DNA from: Leptospira fletcheri
Lineage (GTDB): Bacteria; Spirochaetota; Leptospiria; Leptospirales; Leptospiraceae
DNA: 64,000 nt
Assembly: GCF_004769195.1 (NCBI RefSeq)
Contig: NZ_RQET01000004.1
Coordinates: forward strand, 62,001 to 126,000
Direction of reading: 5' to 3'
How positions within the stretch are numbered: the first letter of the stretch is position 1; the number at the start of each line of letters is the position of its first letter. Shown here one piece after another: positions 19,464-28,667 of this stretch. A model generated the notes under the pieces. The model did no database searches and was not told the DNA's origin. It worked only from the letters and a program-made list of their open reading frames with translations. The translations under genes were made by a program, and so were the position numbers.

Positions 19464-20486
19464 ATGAAAAAGGCGCTGATTACCGGAATCACCGGACAAG
19501 ACGGATCTTACTTAACGGAACTTCTTCTGGGCAAGGACTACGAAGTGCATGGAATCGTGCGTCGATCCAGCTCGCTGAACCGAGACCGCATCGAGCATTT
19601 GCGGGGAAATCAGAGACTTTTTTTGCATTATGGAGACTTGACGGATTCCAGTAACTTAAATCGGGTTTTGGAAAAAGTACAGCCGGATGAAATCTATAAT
19701 CTAGCCGCGCAATCGCATGTCGGAGTCTCCTTCGAGGTCCCGGAATATACCGCCGAAGTGGATGCGGTGGGAACATTACGAATCCTGGATGCAATCAAAC
19801 AAACCGGAGTCAAATCCAGATTTTACCAAGCATCTACGTCCGAGTTGTACGGAAAAGTCCAAGCGATTCCCCAGGACGAAAAGACTCCTTTTTATCCCCG
19901 TTCCCCTTATGCCGTCGCGAAATTATACGCTTATTGGGCGGTGGTCAATTACAGGGAAGCGTTCGGATTGCACGCTTCGAACGGAATCCTATTCAATCAC
20001 GAATCACCGAGAAGGGGAGAAGGATTCGTCACCAGAAAAATCACTTTAGGTGTGGCGGGCTTACTTTCCGGAAAAAGCGGTCCGATCCACTTGGGAAATC
20101 TGGACGCCAAACGGGATTGGGGCTACGCTCCGGATTATGTGGAAATGATGTGGATGATGCTACAGCAACCCGAGCCGGACGATTACGTTGTCGCAACGAA
20201 CGAAATGCATACCGTCCGTGAATTCGTGGAAGAATCTTTCCGTCACTTGAATATCCAAGTGGAATGGAAAGGATCCGGAGACCAGGAAAAAGGATATGAT
20301 AAAAAGGACGGAAAGCTGCTCGTACAGGTGGATCCGAATTTCTATCGCCCTGCGGAAGTCGAGCTGTTGATCGGAAATCCCGAAAAAGCGAAAAAGAAAC
20401 TAGGCTGGCAACCTAAAGTGAAATTCAAAGAACTCGTGGAAATCATGATCAAGTCGGATTGCAAAGCTGCCGGCATAGGAATCTAA
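19464..20486 (+). CDS. gmd: GDP-mannose 4,6-dehydratase
   Basis: A 340-residue short-chain dehydrogenase. [14 protein letters not shown] is the NAD(P)-binding loop, and [28 protein letters not shown] and [16 protein letters not shown] are hallmark GMD sequences. The catalytic Tyr-Lys pair is in [12 protein letters not shown] and the Thr/Ser in STSELYG. The enzyme converts GDP-mannose to GDP-4-keto-6-deoxymannose, the precursor of GDP-fucose, GDP-rhamnose and GDP-perosamine for surface glycans. No second-step enzyme is adjacent. Confidence 0.95.
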   Translation: MKKALITGITGQDGSYLTELLLGKDYEVHGIVRRSSSLNRDRIEHLRGNQRLFLHYGDLTDSSNLNRVLEKVQPDEIYNLAAQSHVGVSFEVPEYTAEVDAVGTLRILDAIKQTGVKSRFYQASTSELYGKVQAIPQDEKTPFYPRSPYAVAKLYAYWAVVNYREAFGLHASNGILFNHESPRRGEGFVTRKITLGVAGLLSGKSGPIHLGNLDAKRDWGYAPDYVEMMWMMLQQPEPDDYVVATNEMHTVREFVEESFRHLNIQVEWKGSGDQEKGYDKKDGKLLVQVDPNFYRPAEVELLIGNPEKAKKKLGWQPKVKFKELVEIMIKSDCKAAGIGI

Positions 20487-20509
20487 AGAACGGAAGTTCC
20501 GAAAAAAAA

Positions 20510-21136
20510 TCACCAACCTTCTCCGCCGTCCGCATCCTTCCATAAGTACCAGGAAAAGATCGTGCGATAAGGGGAAAATTTCTCCGCAAACGTAAGTATT
20601 TCTTTTTTGGAATCCCGGTGGATTCCGTAATGCTTTTCGATCGATTTTCGTAAGATCAGATCGTTCAGGGAAAAATGGTCCCAGCGATCTAATGCGAACA
20701 TGAGAACCATCTCTGCGGTCCAGGGCCCTACTCCTTTGAAGTTGCAAAGGGCTTCCAACACTTCGACATCGTTTAAATTTTTCAACTTACGATCGGAAAT
20801 ATTTCCTTCCTCGTAAGCTAGGGCGATCCTCTTGATTGTCTCGGCCTTTGCGAGAGATAATCCGGCGGATCGTAATTTTTTCAGACTCGCCGTCCTCAAT
20901 TCGGTCGGTTTTGGGAATTTTTTTCCGGAACCGAAGGATCCGATCACTCTCGCCTCCATTGTAGAGGCGGCTTTTAGAGACAATTGCTGGCCGATCACGG
21001 ACTTTAGCAAAACATGATACGGAGAACCCATGGGTTTTAAACCGCAGGGTCCGACTTTTCCGATCAACCTACGCATAATCGGATCCCGCCGGGAAAGCCA
21101 TTTTTCCGCTTCTCGGAGTTTGATCTCCCGCTCCAT
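20510..21136 (-). CDS. HhH-GPD DNA glycosylase (3-methyladenine glycosylase 2, AlkA-like)
   Basis: A 208-residue base-excision enzyme. IGQQLSLKAAS is the conserved first helix block, FKGVGPWTAEMVLMFAL is the helix-hairpin-helix, and the catalytic Asp is in HFSLNDLIL. It lacks the N-terminal domain of E. coli AlkA, so it resembles the short AlkA or Mag-type enzymes that remove alkylated purines. No Fe-S Cys cluster is present. The start lies 2 bases after the stop of the cyclic-nucleotide-binding gene, indicating one operon. Confidence 0.85.
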   Translation of the reverse strand: MEREIKLREAEKWLSRRDPIMRRLIGKVGPCGLKPMGSPYHVLLKSVIGQQLSLKAASTMEARVIGSFGSGKKFPKPTELRTASLKKLRSAGLSLAKAETIKRIALAYEEGNISDRKLKNLNDVEVLEALCNFKGVGPWTAEMVLMFALDRWDHFSLNDLILRKSIEKHYGIHRDSKKEILTFAEKFSPYRTIFSWYLWKDADGGEGW

Positions 21137-21138
21137 GC

Positions 21139-22359
21139 TTAGGCTCTTTTTTTGAGTTTCATATCCATTTGGGATTTTTTACGGAAGACTTGGACGAGTT
21201 TTTCCAGCTCCACCAAATCCGTGCAGGAAAGTTTTCCTTGGTCGAGTTTGATGAACTTATTCTTCGAAATCAGATCCAAAACCAGATTTTCGTCCTTGGG
21301 ATAGGATAGACCCACCATTTTCAGCAAGTCCTTCGTTCCGATTTCGAAATTATAATTCGCTTTCGGAATCACTTTGACTCTGTTTTTTTCCGCCAGAGTC
21401 AAAAGGGTATCCGCGATCCTTCCTTGCGGATCCGTGATCAAAAGGTTCGCCAATTGTTTATAAGCCGTCCAGATCCGTTCCGACAAAAGAGTGATCAGTC
21501 TCGTAGCCAATTGAGGCTGGGCCTTGACCATCCCTTCGAAGTTCGCCTTATTGATCGCGAGTAGTTGGATCTCCTCGCCCCAGGCGATAGCGGAAGCGGA
21601 TCTAGGTTTATTGTCGAGCAACGCCATCTCTCCGAAAATGTCCCCGCTTTGCAGGACCGCCAAAAGAACTTCGTTCGAGTCCACGATCTTAGTGATCTTC
21701 ACACGACCATGCTGGATGATATATAATTCCCGCCCAGGCTCGTGCTCGCAAAAGATCATCTCGTTATCGGAATAGGATCTATTAAACTTATTGTAATCGA
21801 CGGGAGGAGAAGCCATGGGCTGATTCATGGTTTGCAGTTTCAGCTTGGCTTGAGTCGCGAATTGACCGCTGGGAAGATATTGCAGATATTTTTGAAAGGC
21901 GTACGCGGCGTGGAGATTGTTTTTTTGGCTGAAATAATATTCGCCGATCGAGAACAATTGGTTCGGATCCTCCTCTACGGCCGAACGAAACGAAAGACGA
22001 GTGATCGTCGAGTCGAACTGACGAAGCTTCATGGAAAAATACCGGATGATCTTCATGGCCACCGGAGTATTTTTCTGGATCAGAGTGCCGAACTGATCGT
22101 AACTCACTTGGATCAAAGACACGTCTGTCAGCGCGATCGCCGACTCGATTTGGGCATGCTGGCTCATCGCAGCCACGACCCCGAAAAAATCTCCGGGGCC
22201 TAAAAGCTGGTTCGGATCCTCACCTACTACTTGGTTTTCCCTAGCGACCCGGACCTTTCCTTGCCGAATGATAAAGAAGTTATGGGCTTCTTTCTTGCCT
22301 TCGACAATGACATAGGACCCTTTCGGGAAATTCACGATTTGAAAGAAGCCGTTGGACAT
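21139..22359 (-). CDS. Protein with two cyclic-nucleotide-binding domains and a C-terminal helical region
   Basis: The 406-residue protein has a first cNMP-binding domain (about residues 10-115: PKGSYVIVEGKKEAHNFFII, GPGDFFGVVAAMS) and a helical TPR-like linker (SIGEYYFSQKNNLHAAYAFQKYL). A second cNMP domain (about 190-300) has the phosphate-cassette region GDIFGEMALLDNKPRSASA. The C-terminal part (IADTLLTLAEKN, TKDLLKMVGLS) resembles a Crp winged-helix domain. The second cassette retains the Arg; the first (FFGVVAAMSQHAQIESA) does not, so only one site may bind ligand. It probably senses a cyclic nucleotide; it may be a transcription regulator. Confidence 0.8.
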   Translation of the reverse strand: MSNGFFQIVNFPKGSYVIVEGKKEAHNFFIIRQGKVRVARENQVVGEDPNQLLGPGDFFGVVAAMSQHAQIESAIALTDVSLIQVSYDQFGTLIQKNTPVAMKIIRYFSMKLRQFDSTITRLSFRSAVEEDPNQLFSIGEYYFSQKNNLHAAYAFQKYLQYLPSGQFATQAKLKLQTMNQPMASPPVDYNKFNRSYSDNEMIFCEHEPGRELYIIQHGRVKITKIVDSNEVLLAVLQSGDIFGEMALLDNKPRSASAIAWGEEIQLLAINKANFEGMVKAQPQLATRLITLLSERIWTAYKQLANLLITDPQGRIADTLLTLAEKNRVKVIPKANYNFEIGTKDLLKMVGLSYPKDENLVLDLISKNKFIKLDQGKLSCTDLVELEKLVQVFRKKSQMDMKLKKRA

Positions 22360-22457
22360 ACCTTACCAGTGATTAAAAAATTCCGCCGCCGGAGTTCAAC
22401 TATAAACTAGTATCGGCTTTTTACGGGGGAATTAGGACCGAAAACCGGCCCGAAAGG

Positions 22458-22997
22458 CTATTTTTCCCTGCAGGACTCCGCATCCGAGGAAGGCTCCTCG
22501 TCCGAAAGGGCGTCCAATCCGGAAAACTCCAAAGCCGCCTTTTCCGCAACCGTTCTCGAATACGATTGTCTGCAAATCGAGGCAAAAACTTCCTTTGCCC
22601 GGTCGGTTTCCCCCATCTTAGCGAGTAGACGGCCCGCCTCCAAGTAAGACTCCAGTCCGGACTCGGCGGTTGGTTCCATTTTGTAGAGGTTTAAGCTCAC
22701 TTCCAGGGCCTTTTCCGGTCTATCCAGCTTTAAAAAACAATTTCGAAGCAAAAGTAAAGCGTCCGTTCTTTTGGTATTCCCCGGATACAAAACCAAAAAA
22801 CTCCGGAGCCGCTCTACTGATTGGTAATATTTACGATCTTTAAAGGATTCTTCCGCAATTCGAAAGAGAAGGTCCGCTTCCGAATTAGGGCCCGGTTTAT
22901 CGGATTGAGCAAAAACGGAAAAGGAAAACGTTACGGAAACGAGAGTCGAAAGAAGAAAGGTCTGAATGCAATTTTTGAAATAAAATCCGGAAAACAA
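22458..22997 (-). CDS. Exported TPR-like protein
   Basis: A 179-residue protein with a signal peptide (FLLSTLVSVTFSFSVFAQ). It has tetratricopeptide-type helical pairs (ADLLFRIAEESFKDRKYYQSVERL, ALLLLRNCFLKLDRPEKALEV and YLEAGRLLAKMGETDRAKEVF, each one helix pair). The layout resembles YbgF/BamD-type periplasmic scaffold proteins. The start is a TTG and no ribosome site is obvious. Function unknown. Confidence 0.62.
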   Translation of the reverse strand: MFSGFYFKNCIQTFLLSTLVSVTFSFSVFAQSDKPGPNSEADLLFRIAEESFKDRKYYQSVERLRSFLVLYPGNTKRTDALLLLRNCFLKLDRPEKALEVSLNLYKMEPTAESGLESYLEAGRLLAKMGETDRAKEVFASICRQSYSRTVAEKAALEFSGLDALSDEEPSSDAESCREK

Positions 22998-23061
22998 GGA
23001 AACCCGTCCGAGACTTCTGAAATCTCTTTATGATTATCAGCCGTTTTCCGGATTTTATGAA

Positions 23062-23346
23062 TCACTTTTTTTTATCTATTTTTTTCCGGTGGAATTCACA
23101 GAGGCGATATAGCCTGCCGGTAGAAGGATTTTTCTTCGCGACTTTGGTTCCGCAAACGATGCAAAGCCCTTCTTTCCTCCGTCTTTGGTAAAGGAGTTGG
23201 ACCCTCTCCGCTCCCGAAAGGTTATATTTGCTAACCTGAATCCGGAATCCTTTATATAGGTAGTTTCCGATCGCTTCGACTGCTTGGGTTTTTACCCCTG
23301 CGACGATTTTTTCAAGATCGTCGTTGGTAACTTTCTTTGGCTTCAT
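23062..23346 (-). CDS. Small Cys/His-motif protein, possible zinc-binding
   Basis: About 94 residues from the ATG at 23346 (the frame opens ten codons earlier at 23376). It is basic, with the C-terminal block RRRKEGLCIVCG, followed about 18 residues later by RLCEFH. That gives a C-x2-C...C-x2-H pattern able to bind one zinc, set in a Lys/Arg-rich tail. This suggests nucleic-acid binding but no family is recognised. Upstream is a long gene-free AT-rich stretch that should hold its promoter. Confidence 0.55.
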   Translation of the reverse strand: MKPKKVTNDDLEKIVAGVKTQAVEAIGNYLYKGFRIQVSKYNLSGAERVQLLYQRRRKEGLCIVCGTKVAKKNPSTGRLYRLCEFHRKKIDKKK

Positions 23347-23376
23347 AAACGTTAACTGACGTAACAACAGTCGCAT

Positions 23377-23960
23377 TCTTACAAAACCAGTAAAGTGTTT
23401 TTAATTTTTCGCATAACGCAGAGTTATTTTTTTAATAAAGTTTTTTCCAATGCTCGAAATGTTAATCGACCTCCCTTCGTCGCCAAACACGCTCAATGTC
23501 GACTAACGAATCCGGATTAAGGGAATCTTAACAAAATGGAAAGAAGGCAACGTTAAGACGATTTTCCCATAATTGTCGCCAATTATGGAAATTTTTTTCC
23601 ATAACACGTTTATATAACGGAGGACTTGTGCAAGATGCTAACGCAGAAATAGAGATTCTATGAACGCTCGTTCTATATCGTTCGTATTGATACTAACTCT
23701 CTTTTGAGAAAAAAATTTCATAAAATTAAAAAATAATGCATTATCCCGATAACGTTTACACTTTCGATACGAAAAAAACTTTAAATGAATATACTCTTTC
23801 ACATCAAATTTAAAAAGAACGGAAATTGGTTTCCGCAGATCCTACGCCTTCGAAAATATATTCAAAATCCGGGAAAAAAATAATCTTTTGGGATGGATTT
23901 TAGAACGAAAACAAGTCATATAGTCGGGGAATGGAATCCGTGACCATAGGATTTTCGAAT
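23377..23960. other. AT-rich gene-free stretch
   Basis: About 580 bases without a convincing gene lie between a minus-strand and a plus-strand gene. The stretch is clearly richer in A+T than its neighbours. It holds a pair of overlapping hairpins at 23567-23604 and a good ribosome site (GGAGG at 23619-23623) followed by an 11-codon GTG frame at 23628-23663. There is also a 32-codon frame at 23785-23883 without a ribosome site. Promoters for both flanking genes must lie here, and a small RNA is possible. Confidence 0.5.
23567..23604. repeat. Overlapping, mutually exclusive hairpins
   Basis: Hairpin 1 (23567-23588) has 9-bp arms CCATAATTG and CAATTATGG around TCGC and is followed by a T-tract. 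Hairpin 2 (23583-23604) reuses TTATGGAAA, pairing it with TTTCCATAA around TTTT. The two share the central ATTATGG, so only one can form. This could be a terminator/antiterminator switch or a binding site. No known riboswitch core is recognised. Confidence 0.5.
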
Positions 23961-24575
23961 ATGAACCCCTTTTTTAGAAAATTCCCTTTTCTAATACTCT
24001 TGGCGGTTTTCGCTGTTACCTCCGCGAATTCCTGCAAAAAATCCCCCAAAGAAAAAGTAAAAAGAATCCTCGCCGAAAATTCATTGTCCGAAAGCGATAA
24101 AATCCGAAAGGCCGCAACGGAATTATTCGGAGATAGGTTGAAAGAAACCGAAGTCGTACCCGTGTTCGGTTCGAGCCCCACCAAATACGAAGTATATTTG
24201 GGTTTTGGCGGAACATCTGCGTTGACCTTTCTGGAATCGGATCAATACGCCGCCCGAATGAAACTGGAGCTCGCATTGCAAACGTATCGCTTTTTGCAGT
24301 CCTTAAAGGGCATTTCATTCGGCAAGTTCCGGATGAGTTTGGTGAAACCCTTTTTTATCAAGAACGGGGACAAACGAGGCGTAGAGGAATTCGAAATCTT
24401 CCGGTTTCGTGCGGACGGAGATTCGCTGCGGTCCATTCCCGGATTTGAGGAAACGGATTCCTTTGCGGCGGATCGCTACGACGCCCCCACTCCGGCCGTT
24501 CTGAATATACTTTTCAAAATCGTGGAAAAATGGCAGGTGGAATTGGACCAATTCTCCAGAGTGGAAGTTAAGTAA
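23961..24575 (+). CDS. Uncharacterised predicted lipoprotein
   Basis: About 204 residues from the ATG at 23961 (the frame opens at 23931). The leader MNPFFRKFPFLILLAVFAV ends SANSC, a plausible lipobox. The mature protein is a mix of helix and strand with no recognised domain (KYEVYLGFGGTSALTFLE, EEFEIFRFRADGD). It overlaps the convergent glycerophosphodiesterase gene by 8 bases. Function unknown. Confidence 0.58.
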   Translation: MNPFFRKFPFLILLAVFAVTSANSCKKSPKEKVKRILAENSLSESDKIRKAATELFGDRLKETEVVPVFGSSPTKYEVYLGFGGTSALTFLESDQYAARMKLELALQTYRFLQSLKGISFGKFRMSLVKPFFIKNGDKRGVEEFEIFRFRADGDSLRSIPGFEETDSFAADRYDAPTPAVLNILFKIVEKWQVELDQFSRVEVK

Positions 24576-25332
24576 GAAGAGATCTCATACTGGGCGGATA
24601 GTTCGTAAAGATTCCGTCTACTCCGTTCAGTATTCCCGTTTTCAATTCTTCGATCGAATTCAAGGTATAGACGAACACTTTAAATCCTTCGCTTTGGATT
24701 TTCTCGACCACTTCCCGAGAGGCAATGGAAGAGGAAAGATTCAAACTAAACGCGTTCAGCCGAAAAGCCAATTCCAGCGCCTCTTCCCAGGCTGGCGTCT
24801 CTCCGCCGATCAAAACGCCTAATCTAGCTTCGAACGACAATTCCCGGATCCTCGCGAGAGAATCCCAACAAAAGGAAGAGAATAACGTCCGGGAAAACGC
24901 GCTCTTACTGTTCGCAAAATCCACCAAACTGTGTTCGATCGATTTCCCCTTAGGTTCCGATTCATAAGCGCTGGATTTGATCTCTATGTTCAATCCCAGA
25001 TCGGATTTTAAAACGGATTCCCAAACGGACCAAAGATCCGGAACCGGTTCCTTCGCAAAATGTCGGCCCTTCCAGGAACCAGCATCCGCAGTTCGGATCA
25101 GATCGAAGGTAAAATCACGAACCGGTCCGGAAAGGTCCGTTGTCCTATCCAAAGTGTCGTCATGGATCACTACAATTTGTCGATCCAAAGAGAGAGTAAC
25201 GTCCAATTCGATCCAATCCGCACCCGCCTCTATTGCCTTTCGAAAAGCGAGCATCGTATTTTCCGGATATTCTCCACTGTACCCTCTATGTGCGATCACC
25301 CAAGGAGAAGGGACGGAAAACGGCTCCGCCAA
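24568..25332 (-). CDS. Glycerophosphodiester phosphodiesterase
   Basis: A 254-residue GDPD. AHRGYSGEYPENTMLAF is the HRG motif with the catalytic His and the metal Glu-Asn block. EAGADWIELDVTLSLD supplies the E-x-D metal ligands, and VVIHDDTLDRTT the second catalytic His. It cleaves glycerophosphodiesters to glycerol-3-phosphate and an alcohol. No signal peptide is seen, so it acts in the cytoplasm, like UgpQ. It starts at TTG directly after the TAA of the upstream gene, implying coupled translation. Confidence 0.9.
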   Translation of the reverse strand: MAEPFSVPSPWVIAHRGYSGEYPENTMLAFRKAIEAGADWIELDVTLSLDRQIVVIHDDTLDRTTDLSGPVRDFTFDLIRTADAGSWKGRHFAKEPVPDLWSVWESVLKSDLGLNIEIKSSAYESEPKGKSIEHSLVDFANSKSAFSRTLFSSFCWDSLARIRELSFEARLGVLIGGETPAWEEALELAFRLNAFSLNLSSSIASREVVEKIQSEGFKVFVYTLNSIEELKTGILNGVDGIFTNYPPSMRSLLT

Positions 25333-26160
25333 TTAAAAAGCCCATCCTACAACCAGATTCAGCGCAAACATAGATCCCGGATGAGTATAACGATTTTGCA
25401 ATGCATAGGTTCGGTAGATAAGATCCCCCATATTCGCCTGATGATCGGAATAGTACAGATCCGAAACCGAATAGGAAGCCCTATAGGGAAGATACCAATT
25501 CCAAATTCCCTCCCATCCCAAAAAGAAACCGCTTGTCCCTTGGTAACGCAGCCCTAAACCGAAGCCTGCATAATTCTGAGGTCCCCAATTTACTTTGTCC
25601 TTTTCGTAACGATATGTTCCGGTGAATGTCTCCCAATTCAAAATCGATTCCTCCGATTGGTGCCGCTCCCGGCCCAAATGCAAAGAAGCGAAGAAAGGTG
25701 TGTCTGTCAGATACCTCTGAACAAAAAAGGATCCGCCTTTGTAATTGGAATTATGATCGCTCAAATTTCCGTAAAAGGCGTTGGGGGACAAAAAAGGAAG
25801 GTACGCAACGTCGTTGTCGAAGCGATTCACGTAGGTATTCGTATAACCTGCGATTCCGATCGCCCATTGCGAATCCAACATCCGGGTATATTGAAAGGAA
25901 AAGAACCGATCGTAGCCGAATCCTCCCAACTGATTTTTAAATTTCTCCCGTAATTCCGCCTGACTAGGCGTCTTTGGTTTTTCGGCGGAAGATGACTGGG
26001 AATTTTTTTCCGTCTCCGCTTTATTTTCTTCGGCAACCGGGGAGTTTATTGAAGGGGTTCCGACCTCCTCCGCTCCGGAAGAAACCGACGGCAAGAGGCT
26101 GAAAAATAAAAAGAAGAATAATCCGAATATTGGAACGGAACGCCTGTTAGATTCGGGCAT
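25333..26160 (-). CDS. Predicted outer-membrane beta-barrel protein
   Basis: About 275 residues from the ATG at 26160 (a GTG at 26175 is also possible). A signal peptide (PIFGLFFFLFFSLLPSVSSG) is followed by a low-complexity Glu/Ser/Lys segment to about residue 75. Alternating aromatic strands come next (FGYDRFFSFQYTRMLDSQW, YAGFGLGLRYQGTSGFFLGW), ending GWAF. A C-terminal Phe after an amphipathic strand is the BAM recognition signature of outer-membrane barrels. No family is recognised. It directly abuts the glycerophosphodiesterase gene. Confidence 0.6.
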   Translation of the reverse strand: MPESNRRSVPIFGLFFFLFFSLLPSVSSGAEEVGTPSINSPVAEENKAETEKNSQSSSAEKPKTPSQAELREKFKNQLGGFGYDRFFSFQYTRMLDSQWAIGIAGYTNTYVNRFDNDVAYLPFLSPNAFYGNLSDHNSNYKGGSFFVQRYLTDTPFFASLHLGRERHQSEESILNWETFTGTYRYEKDKVNWGPQNYAGFGLGLRYQGTSGFFLGWEGIWNWYLPYRASYSVSDLYYSDHQANMGDLIYRTYALQNRYTHPGSMFALNLVVGWAF

Positions 26161-26206
26161 CCTTCTGAGAGACACCTACTTGAGAGAATTGTCAAGCAAG
26201 GTGTTC

Positions 26207-26237
26207 GCAGACGGGTTTCGGTCCAAACCCGATCTGC
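26207..26237 (-). terminator. Strong hairpin downstream of phasin-like gene 1
   Basis: Arms GCAGACGGGTTT and AAACCCGATCTGC pair over 12 bp with one bulged base around a 6-base loop. It starts 12 bases beyond the phasin stop. The U-rich stretch precedes rather than follows the stem on the minus strand, so it may act as a 3' stabiliser instead of an intrinsic terminator. Confidence 0.45.
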
Positions 26238-26248
26238 GATAAAAAAGA

Positions 26249-26632
26249 TTAAGCTGCAGGAGTTCCTTTCGCTTTGGCGGTGCTTTTAATGGTTTCAGCA
26301 ACTTCAGCAAGTTTCGCCTTTACTGCATCCAATTGTCCTTCCGGAACGCGTTTTTTGATCTCTTCGGAAATTTGGTTATATTTCTCCACGATCTTCGCTC
26401 TGGTTTCGTCGTAGTTTTTCCCTGCAACGGTGGAAACTTCCTTAATTTCGTTCAAAAGTTTATCCACGGATTCGCGGATCTTGACGGAAGCTTCGGAATT
26501 GTCCGCAGCGCCCTTTGCTACCAGTTCACCGTAGGTTTTTTCCAGCTCAACTTTCGCTTTTTCCAGACCTTCTTGTCCCGATTTCAAAAGACCGATCCCG
26601 GCGTTTAAGATATCCAAAAATTGTTTTTCCAT
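26249..26632 (-). CDS. Phasin-like granule-associated protein, paralogue 1
   Basis: A 127-residue, entirely helical, Lys/Glu/Ala-rich protein ([39 protein letters not shown]) ending AKGTPAA. The pattern matches phasins, amphipathic helical proteins that coat polyhydroxyalkanoate granules. AAGGAG lies eight bases before the ATG. The paralogue at 31.5 kb shares the opening MEKQ, the GQEGLEKAK block and the KGAADNSE block, as well as the promoter layout. No PHA synthase is in the window, so the granule link is by family only. Confidence 0.7.
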   Translation of the reverse strand: MEKQFLDILNAGIGLLKSGQEGLEKAKVELEKTYGELVAKGAADNSEASVKIRESVDKLLNEIKEVSTVAGKNYDETRAKIVEKYNQISEEIKKRVPEGQLDAVKAKLAEVAETIKSTAKAKGTPAA

Positions 26633-26659
26633 GTTCAGAACTCCTTAGATAGAATACTT

Positions 26660-26707
26660 TAGTGCATCGCACAAACCATTCATAATGCGCCGCACAATTT
26701 CGGTCAA
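26660..26707 (-). promoter_or_regulatory. Phasin-like gene 1 promoter with two operator-like dyads
   Basis: On the minus strand, TTGACC (26707-26702), a 17-base spacer and TATGAA (26684-26679) form a sigma-70 type promoter. One dyad (TTGTGCGGCGCATTA, 26697-26683) fills the spacer. A second (TTGTGCGATGCACTA, 26674-26660) lies just after the -10. Their centres are 23 bp apart, exactly as upstream of paralogue 2. Confidence 0.7.
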
Positions 26708-26773
26708 TCTTGAAATGAAAAAAAATCAGAGATTTCGATTTTTTTCGTCCGAACTTGATCGGAATCAACCCTC

Positions 26774-27517
26774 TCAACCGGGGAAGGGAGGGTATTTTAG
26801 ATCCATTTTTTCCATCTCTTCCCGGAGAATTTTGGCGATCAGGAAATCTCTGTACCACTTTTTGTCCGCGGGAACGACTCTCCAAGGAGAGACTTCGAAG
26901 GAATAATCCAATATTTCACTGTAGGCGTTTAAATGCTCCTCGTACAGGGAATGAGCGATCAAGTCGCTAGGATCGAATTTCCATTTTTTTCTGGGATCCT
27001 CTAATCGTTTCTCTATCCGAGTCGATTGTTCTTCCTTGGAAATGTGCAAAAAGAACTTTAGAACAAGCGTGTTGTTCTCTTCCGACAACAACCTCTCGAA
27101 TACGGAAATCGTATCCAACCGATTTCGAATCCGTTTTTCACCGATGCTTTTTTTCACAAGAGGGACGACGATGTCTTCGTAATGAGAACGATTAAAGACC
27201 TGGATCATTCCTTTGGCGGGAACCGCCTTATAAATCCTCCAGAGGAAATCGTGACTTTGCTCCTCCTCCGTCGGAACTTTCCAAGCTGCACAAGTGCACC
27301 CCAAAGGATTCAGTACTGTAAAGAGATTCTTAACGGTTCCGTCCTTTCCGGAAGTGTCCATCCCCTGTAGGATAATTAGGATCGCCTTTTCCTTGGACGC
27401 GAACAGGCGGGTTTGCAATTCCGCGATTCTATCCAAGTGTTCGAGCCTTTCTTCTTCCGCTTTTTCCTTCTTTATATCCCCGGGTGGATCGGTGGAAATC
27501 CGTTTTAAATCAACCAT
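26774..27517 (-). CDS. ppk2: Polyphosphate kinase 2 family protein
   Basis: A 247-residue PPK2 domain. ILQGMDTSGKDGTVK is the Walker A region, FNRSHYEDIVVPLV the Walker B/lid region, and RLEDPRKKWKFDPSD, HSLYEEHLNAYSEI and WRVVPADKKWYRDF are conserved family blocks. PPK2 enzymes move phosphate between polyphosphate and nucleoside mono- or diphosphates. Single-domain forms are usually class I or III; the specificity cannot be fixed here. It is divided from phasin gene 1 by about 140 bases that hold the phasin promoter. Confidence 0.92.
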   Translation of the reverse strand: MVDLKRISTDPPGDIKKEKAEEERLEHLDRIAELQTRLFASKEKAILIILQGMDTSGKDGTVKNLFTVLNPLGCTCAAWKVPTEEEQSHDFLWRIYKAVPAKGMIQVFNRSHYEDIVVPLVKKSIGEKRIRNRLDTISVFERLLSEENNTLVLKFFLHISKEEQSTRIEKRLEDPRKKWKFDPSDLIAHSLYEEHLNAYSEILDYSFEVSPWRVVPADKKWYRDFLIAKILREEMEKMDLKYPPFPG

Positions 27518-27570
27518 TCGCTTATACTACCTTTCCGAAATACGCTGTCAAATCCGACTTCCGAAACGGA

Positions 27571-28590
27571 TCACCATCTTGCGCGATGATCTTCCGCCCA
27601 ACCGAGTCCGCCTTCGATCAAAAATTCGTTTTTCCCCACTCGGAGTACTCCTTCAAATTCCCCGGCCATCTGATGCACGGTAGAGGAGAGGATCCCCAAG
27701 TTGGAGGTGGCCCTTCTATGCAAGGAGGGCTTTAGCGTCAATTCCACTGCCTTGCTATCTTTGGTATAGATCCTCCAAGGAGATCGGTAATCTTGACGAT
27801 CGAATTCGAAGACCACGTCTGAAGGAACCTTATAAATACGACCGTTGATCAAAAGAGCGTTTTCCGTAGTTCCGGTTCCGTCCGTCCAGCCTGCGCCAAG
27901 ATTGACTCCGTAAACTTCCTTTTTGTTGGGACGATAAGACATCGATGCCCAATTCCATTTCGTAGAATACGGCCAGACACCGCGGCCGAAGTCGAGGACG
28001 GCAAAAGAACTCTCGTTTTCGAATTCGTAACTTTTGTCTCCGATTTTTACGCTCCCTTCTACGCCGAGTCCGAAAAGTTTATGCGTGTATTGGAATCGAT
28101 TTCGACTCCAGGGAACGACCACGTTCAAAGTCTCCCAATTTTGTGGAACACCCACCTTCAATTCCGCTCGAACATACTTTCGATTTTCCTTATGAAAGTC
28201 GACAAAGATTCTGTAACTACCGTAGTCGTCGACGGAAAAGGAGAATTTACCGTTTCTTCCCTGAAACAAGGCCGTGTTGGAAACCGTCTGTCCGAGAGAA
28301 CAACCGTTTCCGAAGGGAGTAATTATCGTACTCTCTTCGAACTCTCCCGTTTTTCTATCCCACCAATAACAGAAGACGACTCCGGCATAATCCAAATCGG
28401 AAACGGTAAAAGAAACGAGCAAATCCTGATCGTAAAAACACCAATAATTCCACTTTTTCTTTCTGAGCAGATGTCGGCTCAAATTACATCTGTGCAGAGG
28501 GATTTTGGACCAACCGACCGCATTCAGATTCAACTTCCCACGGGATTCGCAGAGGACGGATTGCTGATGGATTTCAGTTTCGAGATTCAT
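27571..28590 (-). CDS. DUF2804-domain protein
   Basis: About 339 residues from the ATG at 28590 (the frame opens at 28632). The recognisable DUF2804 blocks are [37 protein letters not shown] and the terminal [14 protein letters not shown]. The N-terminal part is strand-rich with many Trp and Tyr ([19 protein letters not shown]). The family has no established function; I do not infer one. No signal peptide is apparent. Confidence 0.8.
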   Translation of the reverse strand: MNLETEIHQQSVLCESRGKLNLNAVGWSKIPLHRCNLSRHLLRKKKWNYWCFYDQDLLVSFTVSDLDYAGVVFCYWWDRKTGEFEESTIITPFGNGCSLGQTVSNTALFQGRNGKFSFSVDDYGSYRIFVDFHKENRKYVRAELKVGVPQNWETLNVVVPWSRNRFQYTHKLFGLGVEGSVKIGDKSYEFENESSFAVLDFGRGVWPYSTKWNWASMSYRPNKKEVYGVNLGAGWTDGTGTTENALLINGRIYKVPSDVVFEFDRQDYRSPWRIYTKDSKAVELTLKPSLHRRATSNLGILSSTVHQMAGEFEGVLRVGKNEFLIEGGLGWAEDHRARW

Positions 28591-28667
28591 ACTTCCGCCG
28601 AGACAATAATTCGAGGAGTGAAATGGCCTCAATTCTTTTTAATAACGATCGTTAAATCCGGTTCCGT

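Noticed and set aside
23785..23883. 32-codon frame in the AT-rich gap
   Set aside because: No ribosome site, and composition follows the AT-rich background; nothing supports translation.
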